Shown: piece by piece, positions 12,891 through 21,100 of the stretch
Layout: each line of letters starts with the position of its first letter
How positions within the stretch are numbered: the stretch's first letter is position 1
Assembly (NCBI GenBank): GCA_004556985.1
Contig: SFFC01000015.1
Coordinates: 1 to 30,200 of the forward strand
Origin: Clostridiales bacterium
GTDB taxonomy: Bacteria; Bacillota; Clostridia; Christensenellales; Aristaeellaceae
Length of the DNA stretch: 30,200 nt
Reading direction: 5' to 3'
Program-made: the position numbers and the translations under genes
The notes under the pieces: generated by a model
Databases searched by the model: none
The model's input: only the letters and a program-made list of their open reading frames with translations
Told to the model about the DNA's origin: nothing

Positions 12891-15557
12891 TTACCGTTCG
12901 ATCTCTTCCATCACGAAGCACTCGATGACGTCGCCTTCCTTGATGTCGGTGTAATTCTCCAGGCAGACGCCGCACTCGTAGCCGTCCTTGACCTCCTTGA
13001 CCGCGTCCTTAAAGCGCTGCAGGGAGGAGAGCTTGCCCTCGTAAACGACCACGTTGTCGCGCAGCAGGCGAACCTGCGCGTTGCGCTGAAGCAGACCGTC
13101 GGTGACGTAGGAGCCGGCGACGATGCCGACGCCCGTGATCTTGAAGACATTGCGCACCTCGGCATGACCCAGGACATTCTCGCGGTATTCCGGCGCGAGC
13201 AGGCCCTTCATGGCCTTCTCCATGTCCTCGATCGCCTGATAGATGACGCGATAGTAGCGGATATCGATGCCGTCACGCGTCGCGGCCTCCTTGGCCTTCG
13301 TGTCGGGACGGACGTTGAAGCCGATGATCGTCGCGCCGTCGATGCCCGCGAGCATGACGTCGTTCTCCGTGATGGCGCCGACGCCGCTGTGGATCGTGCG
13401 CACGCGCACCTCGCTATTGGAGAGCTTCTCAAGCGACTGCTTGACCGCCTCAACGGAGCCCTGCACGTCGGCCTTGATGATGATGTTGAGATCCTTGACC
13501 TCGCCGGCTTCGAGCTTGCTGTAAAGATCCTCGAGCGTGGAGGCCGAGCTGTTCTTGACCATGGAGGCGCGGGCCTTCGCGGCGCGCTCCTCGACGACCT
13601 GGCGGGCCAGCTTCTCGTCGGCGACAGCCATGAACTCGTCGCCTGCCTCCGGCACGCCGCCGAAGCCGATGATCTCCACGGGCGTCGAGGGCAGCGCATT
13701 CTTGAGCCGCTCGCCACGGCTGGAAATCATCGCGCGGACGCGGCCATAGGCGTTGCCTGCGACGACCATGTCGCCGACGTGGAGCGTACCGTTCTGCACA
13801 AGCGCCGTCGCCACGGGGCCGCGCGCGTGATCGAGCTTTGCCTCGATGATGACGCCGCGCGCCTTGCGGTTCGGGTTGGCCCTGAGCTCGAGCACGTCCG
13901 CCAGCAGCAGCACATTCTCCAGCAGGTCGTCGATGCCCTCGCCGGTATGCGCGGAAACGGGCACCATGATCGTGTCGCCGCCCCACTCCTCCGGCACGAG
14001 CTCGTAGCGCGTGAGCTCCTGCTTGACGCTCTCCGGATCCGCGCCCTCCTTGTCGATCTTGTTGATCGCCACGATGATCGGGCACTTCGCCGCCTTCGCG
14101 TGGTTGATGGATTCGACGGTCTGCGGCATGACGCCGTCGTCCGCCGCGACGACCAGGATCGCGATGTCGGTCGCCTGTGTGCCGCGGGCGCGCATCGCCG
14201 TGAAGGCCTCGTGGCCCGGCGTATCGAGGAAGGTGATCTGGCGGCCGTCGACGCTCGCGGTGTAGGCGCCGATGTGCTGCGTGATGCCGCCGGCCTCGCC
14301 GGCCGTCACCTTGGTCTTGCGGATGTAGTCGAGCAGGGAGGTCTTGCCATGGTCGACGTGGCCCATGATCGTCACGACCGGCGGGCGCGTGACCAGATCC
14401 TCCTCGCTGTCCTCGACGTTCTCGGCGGAGAGGGCATCCTCGGCCGTCTTGTCGAGCTTCATCTCGAGCGTGACGCCGAACTCCGAGGCGACCAGGGAAG
14501 CGGTGTCAAAGTCGAGCTCCTGGTTGATCGTCGCCATGATGCCCAGCAGCAGCAGCTTCTTGATGATCTCGCCGGCCGGCTTGCCGATGCGCTCGGTCAG
14601 GTCGCGCACGGTGATCGTCTCGGCGGTCATGTAGGCCGTCTCGATCTTGATGGGCGCCATCATCTGCTGCGCAGAGGGCTGCTTGCCCTTCTTGCGGCGG
14701 CCGCGCACGACATCGTCGTCCATGCCGTTGCCGTAGCCCGTCTCGCGCGCAAGCTGCTTGCGGTTCTTGACCGGCTGATGCTCCGGGTCATGCTGCCGCT
14801 GACGGAGCTTCTTGTTGGGATCGTAGTTGGAGACGCGCTCCTTTTCGACCGTGGGCATAAGTTCCGGTCCCTTGGAGCCTCTGCTGCCCGCCGGGCGCGC
14901 ACCGGCCGGACGCGGAGCGCCCTGCTGGCCCCGCGGCGCGAAACCGCCCTGCTGGCCCGCCGGACGCGCTGCGCCCTGCTGGCCCCTGGGCGCAAAGCCG
15001 CCCTGCTGGCCTGCCGGACGCGCTGCGCCCTGCTGGCCCCGCGGCGCGAAGCTGCCCTGCTGGCCCGCCGGACGCGGAGCTCCCTGCTGCCCGCGCGGCG
15101 CGAAGTTGCCCTGCTGGCCCGCCGGACGCGGGGTTCCCTGCTGGCCGCGCGGCGCAAAGGTCGTCTGCTGGCCCATCGGGCGCGGCGCGTTCCCCTGCTT
15201 CGGGGCGGCGGTTCTGCCCGCCTGGGGCGCTGCCGGCGCGGCGCTCTGCGGCTTGCTCTCCTGCTCGGACGCGGCCGGCGCAGCGGGCTTGGCCGCCTCC
15301 TGCACCGTCTCCGCCGGTTCGGGCGTGTCGTCAGGCATCGTCCAGGCCTTGCTCTGGGCCTTGAGCGCCTTCTGCTGTTCCTCGCGGCGCTTCTCCTCTT
15401 TCTGAGCCTCTTCCTGCTGCATAAAGCCGCTTTCGATCTTGCGCAGCTCGGCAAGCGTCTTTTCCGCCGCCGTGCGCACGCCGGTCACATCGCCAAGCAG
15501 CTTCGCTGCGCGCTTGCTCAGTTCTTTTGTTGCGTCTTGAACCTTCATCTTGGACAT
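12891..15557 (-). CDS. infB: Translation initiation factor IF-2
   Basis: IF-2 is the GTPase that places initiator tRNA on the ribosome. The 888-residue protein has a short N-terminal IF2-type domain (KVQDATKELSKRAAKLLGDV), a low-complexity linker rich in Gln, Ala and Pro, and a Gly/Gln/Arg/Pro tandem repeat (residues about 134-219). A second IF2_N motif (TVRDLTERIGKPAGEIIKKL) follows. The G domain has GHVDHGKT (399-406), DTPGHEAF (about 443-450) and NKID (about 497-500), ahead of the beta-barrel and fMet-tRNA-binding C domain. The ATG at 15557 has AAGGG closely upstream; ATG 15548 lacks a site and TTG 15578 is less likely. The gene lies in the nusA-infB operon. Confidence 0.97.
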   Translation of the reverse strand: MSKMKVQDATKELSKRAAKLLGDVTGVRTAAEKTLAELRKIESGFMQQEEAQKEEKRREEQQKALKAQSKAWTMPDDTPEPAETVQEAAKPAAPAASEQESKPQSAAPAAPQAGRTAAPKQGNAPRPMGQQTTFAPRGQQGTPRPAGQQGNFAPRGQQGAPRPAGQQGSFAPRGQQGAARPAGQQGGFAPRGQQGAARPAGQQGGFAPRGQQGAPRPAGARPAGSRGSKGPELMPTVEKERVSNYDPNKKLRQRQHDPEHQPVKNRKQLARETGYGNGMDDDVVRGRRKKGKQPSAQQMMAPIKIETAYMTAETITVRDLTERIGKPAGEIIKKLLLLGIMATINQELDFDTASLVASEFGVTLEMKLDKTAEDALSAENVEDSEEDLVTRPPVVTIMGHVDHGKTSLLDYIRKTKVTAGEAGGITQHIGAYTASVDGRQITFLDTPGHEAFTAMRARGTQATDIAILVVAADDGVMPQTVESINHAKAAKCPIIVAINKIDKEGADPESVKQELTRYELVPEEWGGDTIMVPVSAHTGEGIDDLLENVLLLADVLELRANPNRKARGVIIEAKLDHARGPVATALVQNGTLHVGDMVVAGNAYGRVRAMISSRGERLKNALPSTPVEIIGFGGVPEAGDEFMAVADEKLARQVVEERAAKARASMVKNSSASTLEDLYSKLEAGEVKDLNIIIKADVQGSVEAVKQSLEKLSNSEVRVRTIHSGVGAITENDVMLAGIDGATIIGFNVRPDTKAKEAATRDGIDIRYYRVIYQAIEDMEKAMKGLLAPEYRENVLGHAEVRNVFKITGVGIVAGSYVTDGLLQRNAQVRLLRDNVVVYEGKLSSLQRFKDAVKEVKDGYECGVCLENYTDIKEGDVIECFVMEEIER
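14901..15158 (-). repeat. 54-bp in-frame tandem repeat inside infB
   Basis: About 4.8 copies of a 54-bp unit encode FAPRGQQGxxRPAGQQGx, with x varying among T, A, P, N, S and G. Units begin at 15158, 15104, 15050, 14996 and 14942, the last one partial. The repeat forms the flexible linker between the N-terminal domain and the rest of IF-2. Near-identical units suggest recent expansion and possible length variation between strains. Confidence 0.92.
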
Positions 15558-15620
15558 TCTGCCCTTGCACCCCCGCAAATTGCGTCTTTCACGTTCAGTC
15601 GTGTTGTTACCCTTCCAGTT

Positions 15621-15950
15621 TTATGCCTTTCGGCCCTGCACGGCCAGGGAGAACAGCTTCTCCCCGAGCGGCCCCTTGGCAACGGCGGCGCTCATCCGCC
15701 CGGGCTTGCCGATCGCTTTCCCGATCCGCTGCGCCTGCGCCGTCATCAGCGGCACGCCATAATACGCGCAGGAATCGGCGAACAGCTTCTTCGTGTTCCC
15801 TGAAGCCCCGTCGTCCACCAGGACAAACGCTGTCTTTCCGGAGGCAATGGCCTTCCTGACGCCATCCTCGCCCAGCGTCAGCGCGCCGGCGCGCATCGCG
15901 ATGCCCAGCATGGAGAAAAAAGCGTCTGCACAAATCGTCTCACTGGGCAT
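15621..15950 (-). CDS. ylxQ: L7Ae family ribosomal protein-like factor (YlxQ)
   Basis: The 109-residue protein has the L7Ae/L30e/S12e/Gadd45 fold pattern: FFSMLGIAMRAGALTLGEDGVRKAI, then FVLVDDGASGNTKKLFADSC and GVPLMTAQAQRIGKAIGKPGRM. Proteins of this family bind kink-turn RNA, and YlxQ of Bacillus has been linked to RNA binding, but its cellular target is not established here. Its start overlaps the end of ylxR by 11 nt, and it sits in the usual nusA-ylxR-ylxQ-infB order. Confidence 0.92.
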   Translation of the reverse strand: MPSETICADAFFSMLGIAMRAGALTLGEDGVRKAIASGKTAFVLVDDGASGNTKKLFADSCAYYGVPLMTAQAQRIGKAIGKPGRMSAAVAKGPLGEKLFSLAVQGRKA

Positions 15951-16206
15951 CGAGTTCCTCCGTCAGCCGCGCGTAGACGGCCTCGTCGATCCTCTGCTCC
16001 AGCGCGCGCTCCAGCTGCTTCTGGCGCACGGCCTTCTCCAGGCATTCCTTCGATCTGCAAACATATGCGCCGCGGCCGGGCTTCTTGCCAGCGGGATCAA
16101 AGCTGATCTCGCCCTCCGCAGATTTGACAATCCGCAGCAGGCTGCGCTTTTCCTTCATCTCGCGGCAGCCCACGCACATGCGCATGGGAATCTTGCGTGT
16201 CTTCAT
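15940..16206 (-). CDS. rnpM: YlxR family protein / RNase P modulator RnpM
   Basis: The 88-residue protein carries the YlxR signature: MRMCVGCREMKEKRSLLRIVK (residues 8-28), then FDPAGKKPGRGAYVCRS and the Cys in KECLEKA. YlxR-type proteins bind RNA, and the Bacillus protein has been reported to bind and modulate RNase P; I take this role from the family. It follows nusA by 31 nt and overlaps ylxQ by 11 nt. Confidence 0.93.
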   Translation of the reverse strand: MKTRKIPMRMCVGCREMKEKRSLLRIVKSAEGEISFDPAGKKPGRGAYVCRSKECLEKAVRQKQLERALEQRIDEAVYARLTEELDAQ

Positions 16207-16237
16207 CAGGCGCTCCTCTTCCCCCTGTCCACCGGAA

Positions 16238-17392
16238 TCAGTCCTGCGGCTGCTCCTCGGAAGAGGCTTCCTGCTCCTCCGAGAGCATCAGCTCGTCAAT
16301 CTGGCTCTGGCTCTTGATATCGATCTTCCAGCCGGTCAGGCGGGCGGCCAGGCGGGCGTTCTGTCCCTCCTTGCCGATCGCCAGCGAGAGCTGGTTGTCC
16401 GGCACGACCACGCGACACGCCTTCTCCTTCTCGGAGACGAACACGTTGATGACGTGCGCCGGATTGAGCGCGTTGGCCACAAACTCGGCCGGATCGGCGG
16501 ACCACTTGATGATGTCGATCTTTTCGCCGCGCAGCTCGGTGACGACGCGATCGACGCGCTGGCCGCGCGGGCCGACGCAGGAGCCGACCGGATCGATCAT
16601 CGGATCGCTCGAGTAGACGGCCATTTTCGTGCGCGAGCCGGCCTCGCGGGCGATCGACTTGATCTGCACGACGCCGCTCTGAATCTCCGGCACCTCGAGT
16701 TCAAAGAGCCGCTTCACCAGGCCCGGATGGATGCGCGAGACGCTCACCTGCGGGCCGTACTTCGCGCCCGGACGGGCGAGCCGGCGGTCGGCGACGACCT
16801 CCAGGAGATACACCTTGAAGCGCTCGCCCGGCGCGTAGACATCCGCGGCCATCTGCTGGGAGGTTTCCAGCGCGCCCTCGGTCTTGCCCAGCTCGACATA
16901 AACGGTCTTCGTCTCGGGGTCAACGCTGTGCACAATGGCGGTCAGAATCTCGTTTTCCTTTTCGATGAAATCGTCGTAGATCTTGCCGCGCTCGGCCTCG
17001 CGGATCTTCTGGACGATGACCTGCTTGGCGGTCTGCGCGGCGACGCGGCGGAAGTTGTTCGGCGTCACCTCGACCTCGACGATGTCATCCTCCTCGTAGC
17101 TGGGCTGAATCTTGCGGGCATCCTCGATCGAAATCTCGCCCGCCTCGTCGATCACCCATTCCACGACGGTCTTGCGCGCATACAGGCGCACGGCGCCGGT
17201 CGTTCGGTCGAGCTCCACGCGCACATTCGCGTTGCTCGGCGCGACGCCGTACTGCTTGTTGAAGTTATTCTTATAGGCGCTCTTGAGGGCCTCCTCGATC
17301 GCCGAGAAGAGCACCTCCTTGCTGATGCCCTTTTCCTTGGCCAGCAGCGCGACCGCCTCGATCATCTCTTTGTTTTCATTCTTGTCCATCAT
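16238..17392 (-). CDS. nusA: Transcription termination/antitermination factor NusA
   Basis: NusA binds RNA polymerase and controls pausing, termination and antitermination. The 384-residue protein has the polymerase-binding N-terminal domain (MIEAVALLAKEKGISKEVLFSAIEEALKSAYK region), an S1 domain around residues 135-200, a first KH domain with VGPRGQRVDRVV near 270 and a second with AIGKEGQNARLAARLTGW near 337. There are no acidic C-terminal repeats, as usual in Gram-positives. The ATG at 17392 (or 17389) lies 9-12 nt after GGGG; it overlaps the rimP end by 17 nt, indicating coupled translation. Confidence 0.97.
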   Translation of the reverse strand: MMDKNENKEMIEAVALLAKEKGISKEVLFSAIEEALKSAYKNNFNKQYGVAPSNANVRVELDRTTGAVRLYARKTVVEWVIDEAGEISIEDARKIQPSYEEDDIVEVEVTPNNFRRVAAQTAKQVIVQKIREAERGKIYDDFIEKENEILTAIVHSVDPETKTVYVELGKTEGALETSQQMAADVYAPGERFKVYLLEVVADRRLARPGAKYGPQVSVSRIHPGLVKRLFELEVPEIQSGVVQIKSIAREAGSRTKMAVYSSDPMIDPVGSCVGPRGQRVDRVVTELRGEKIDIIKWSADPAEFVANALNPAHVINVFVSEKEKACRVVVPDNQLSLAIGKEGQNARLAARLTGWKIDIKSQSQIDELMLSEEQEASSEEQPQD

Positions 17393-17933
17393 CTGGCGCA
17401 TCCCCTTCCTCAACGGCCTCACTCTCGTCAGGCCCGTCCTGCGGCGCATCCTCCTCAAAGGCGGCGGCGTTCAAATCCTCCTCCGTGATCACGATCACCG
17501 GCTTGCACAGAGAAATATCCTTCAGCGCAAAGCGCTTCTCCCCGGCCGGCGTCATCAGGCGAACCTCGCCCTCCTCAAGGCCCAGGAGCTCGCCCTCAAA
17601 CCGCCTGCACTTGTCCACCGGGCGATAGAGATGCACTTCCACCGTATCGCCCACATGCCTGTCGTAGTCCGCCTGTTTTTTGAGCGGACGATCAATACCC
17701 GGCGAACATACCTCGAGGAAGTCGTAATCCACGCGCTCCACCAGGGGAACCACGGCGCGATGATACGTCTCACAGTCGCTCAGGGTAATTCCGTCGGGTT
17801 TGTCAATATAGATCCGCAGGTACCGGCTGGCGCCCTCGCGCGCAAGCTCCACATCGACCAGCTCATAGGAAAACTGCTCTGCCAGCTTGCGGCAGGCGGG
17901 CTCGATCACCCGGGTCAGATCGCTTTGTGCCAT
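17376..17933 (-). CDS. rimP: Ribosome maturation factor RimP
   Basis: RimP helps assemble the 30S subunit. The 185-residue protein has the N-terminal alpha/beta domain (FSYELVDVELAREGASRYLRIYIDKPDGI), the conserved VDYDFLEVCSPGIDRPLKK near residue 70 and the C-terminal Sm-like domain. It ends with an acidic tail of about 30 residues. GGGAG lies 7 nt before the ATG. It is the first gene of the rimP-nusA-ylxR-ylxQ-infB operon and has a promoter about 160 nt upstream. Confidence 0.96.
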   Translation of the reverse strand: MAQSDLTRVIEPACRKLAEQFSYELVDVELAREGASRYLRIYIDKPDGITLSDCETYHRAVVPLVERVDYDFLEVCSPGIDRPLKKQADYDRHVGDTVEVHLYRPVDKCRRFEGELLGLEEGEVRLMTPAGEKRFALKDISLCKPVIVITEEDLNAAAFEEDAPQDGPDESEAVEEGDAPDDGQE

Positions 17934-18019
17934 TCATACACTCCCAAAGTCAGCTTCTTCTCTTCCCTTGCAGGACGCTTCATGCGGGCGCGGGAAGACA
18001 CTCAAACGCATAGTCAACA

Positions 18020-18073
18020 GAAAGAGTGGGCATACGCATCCCACTCTTTCCATCCCAACTGCATGGCGCAGTT
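18020..18073 (-). promoter_or_regulatory. Two-hairpin leader of the rimP-nusA-infB operon
   Basis: In the transcribed leader, the first hairpin is AACTGC/GCAGTT (18057-18062 and 18068-18073, loop 5 nt). The second is a perfect 11-bp stem GAAAGAGTGGG/CCCACTCTTTC (18020-18030 and 18040-18050, loop 9 nt). The sequence after the second stem is not a real T-tract, so a simple terminator is unlikely. In E. coli the corresponding operon is autoregulated; a regulatory role here is inference. Confidence 0.5.
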
Positions 18074-18100
18074 CCATCCGTTTCAAAAACCCACGCGATT

Positions 18101-18129
18101 ATTATATCACCGCTTTTTCGAAAATACAA
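18101..18129 (-). promoter_or_regulatory. Promoter of the rimP-nusA-infB operon
   Basis: On the minus strand -35 TTGTAT (18129-18124) and a perfect -10 TATAAT (18106-18101) are 17 bp apart, and the -10 has an upstream TG (TGA), making it an extended -10. The start is expected near 18094, leaving a leader of about 160 nt. Confidence 0.85.
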
Positions 18130-18175
18130 CCCTCTATGCGCGTTTTTGAAGCTATTCCAGCCCTTTTTCGGCGTT

Positions 18176-21100
18176 TCAGAAGGAAAAAAGCGTCGTCTGG
18201 TTGGTCTCCGGAAGGCCGGCAAGGCATCCGCTCTCGCGCAGCAGATCGATCAGCGACTGGGAAATCTTCGTTCGCGCGCGCAGATCCTCCACGGAGATGA
18301 ACGGCGATTCGCCCCTCGCCTCGACGATGCTCTGCGCGGCGGCCTCGCCAAGACCCGGCAAGGCATTGAACGGCATGCGGATGACCGTGTCGGAGACGAG
18401 CTGGAATTTCGTCGCGTCGGACTGATAGAGGTCGACCGGCGCGAAGCGGATCCCGCGGCAGAGCATTTCGATGACCAGCTCCATGATGACCATCAGATCC
18501 TTGTCCTTCTGCGTCGAATCCTTGTTTTCGTCGATCTCCTTATATCTCGCCCGGATGGACTCGATCGAGCCGCCCAGGATGCTGCCGTCAAAGCAGTCCG
18601 CGCGCACGGTGTAGTAGGCGCAGTAATACGCCGCCGGCCTGTGCACCTTGTACCACGCGATGCGCAGCGCCATCGTGACGTAGGCGACGGCATGTCCCTT
18701 CGGGAACATGTACTTGATCTTCTTGCAGGAGTCGATGAACCAGTTGGGCACGTTGTGCTCGAGCATCGCCTCTTCCATCTCCACCTTGAGGCCCTTTCCC
18801 TTTCGGACGGATTCCATCGTGTCAAAGGCCATCTTCGGCGCGACGCCGTAATCCATCAGCGCGTTCATGATGTCGTCGCGGCAGCAGATGCACGAGGCCA
18901 GCGGCGCAATGCCCGCCTTGATGATCTCCTGCGCGTTGCCGATCCACACGTCCGTGCCGTGGGACAGGCCAGAGATGCGGATGAGCTCCTCCATCGTCGT
19001 CGGCCTGGTCTCCTCCAGCATCTGGCGAACGAAGCGCGTGCCGAACTCCGGCACGCCGTAGGTGCCCGTCTTGGAGCCGATCTGCTCCGGCGTCACGCCC
19101 AGCGCCTCCGTGCCGGAGAACAGGGAGATGACGTCCGGGTCGGTCAGCGGCAGCGTTCGCGCGTCGATGCCCGTCAGATCCATCAGCATGCGGATCATCG
19201 TCGGGTCGTCATGGCCCAGCACGTCCAGCTTGACCAGCACGTCGTGCATTGAGCCGAAGTCGTAGTGCGTCGTGATCACGGGGCTGCTCATGTCGTTGGC
19301 CGGATGCTGGATGGCGACAAACTGCTGAATCTCGTATTCCTTGGGCAGGACGACCATGCCCGCCGGATGCTGGCCCGTCGTGCGCTTGATGCCCACGCAG
19401 CCAAGCGCCAGGCGGTTCATCTCCGCCTCCGAGAGGGTCAGGTTCCGCTCCTCGCAGTACTTTTTGACATAGCCGTAGGCCGTCTTGTCCGCCAGCGTGC
19501 CGATCGTGCCGGCGCGGTAGCAGTAGCCCTTACCGAAGAGCTCCTCGATATAGGCATGCGCCCGCGGCTGATAGACGCCGGAAAAGTTGAGGTCGATATC
19601 CGGCACCTTGTCGCCCTTGAAGCCCAGGAAGACCTCAAACGGGATATCAAAGCCGTCGCGGAAGAGCTCCGTCCCGCACCTCGGGCACATGCGCACGGGC
19701 AGGTCGACGCCGACCTTGTATTTCTGCTTGTCCACGTCAAAATCGTAGAATTTGCACTTGGGGCAGCGGTAGTGCGGCGGAAGCGCGTTGACCTCCGAGA
19801 TGCCGACCAGATGCGCGACATACGAGGAGCCGACGCTGCCTCGCGAGCCGACCAGATAGCCGTCGGCGTTCGACTTTTTGACCAGCTTCTCCGCAATGTT
19901 GTACAGCGTGCCATAGCCGTAGCCGAGGATCGAGGAGAGCTCCTTCTCCTTGCGCGCGACGACGATCTCCGGCGGTTTGTCTCCAAACCACTCCCGGATC
20001 TGCTCCTCGCAGAGGTTGCGGATGTTGTCGGCCGCGTCCGGCCAGTAAGGCTGGAAGGTCTCCTTCCCCTCCGGGTGCTTGGGATACAAGCCGACCTCGC
20101 CGATGCGCGCTGCGATTTTCGCCGGGTTGTCGATGACGACCTCTTCCGCCTTCTCCTTGCCCAGATAGCTGAATTCCTCCAGCATCTCCTGCGTCGTCTT
20201 GAAGTAGAGCGGCGGCTGGTTGTCCGCGTCCTTGAAGCCATGCGCCGCCTGAATGATCGCGCGGAACTTGGCGTCCTTCGGATCGAGGAAGTGCACGTCG
20301 CCCGTCGCGACGACGGGGATGCCCAGCTGCTCGCCCAGCCAGACGATCTTGCGGTTGAAGTCGCGCAGCTGCTCCTCGTCCTCCGCCGTGCCCTCGCGCA
20401 GCATGAAGGCGTTGTTGCCGATCGGTTGAATCTCGAGATAATCGTAAAACCGCGCGATGCGCTTGAGCTCCGTGTCGTTCTTGCCATCGACGACGGCGCG
20501 GAACAGCTCGCCCGCCTCGCAGGCCGAGCCAACGATGATGCCCTTGCGGTATTTCTGCAAAATCTCGCGCGGCGTGTGCGGCCTGCGGCTGAAATAGTTG
20601 AGATGCCCCTCGGAGACGATCTTGTTGATGTTGGTGATGCCGTCCTGCTCGGCCGCCAGCAGGATGATGTGGTAGGAATCGCCGATCGCGCCGCCGGTCA
20701 GCGCGCCGTTGATGTCGCAAAGGCGCGTGACGTCCTTTTCAAGCGCCGTATCGATCATGCGGTTGAGCATCTGCGCCGTCGCGCGCGCGTCATGCACGGC
20801 CCTGTGCGCGTTCTTGAGGCTGATGCCCAGCGATTTGCAGACCGCGCCCAGCCTGTGGCTCTTGAGACTGGGATACATGCGCCTGGAAAACTCGAGCGTG
20901 TCGATGACGGGCATGTGTACCTCGATGCCCAACCGCTTGCATTCCTCTGTCAGGAACGAGTAGTCGAATTTCGCGTTGTGCGCCGCAAAGGCCGCATCGC
21001 CAATAAATTTGAGCAGTTCGGGGATCTCGACCTCCGCCGGGTTGGCGTCGGCGACCATCGAGTCCGTGATGTGCGTCAGCTCGGAAACCTCCTGCGGAAT

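Noticed and set aside
18176..18240. Terminator at the end of polC
   Set aside because: The sequence downstream of the stop has only a 3-bp GCT/AGC pairing and scattered A/T runs, not enough for a rho-independent terminator.
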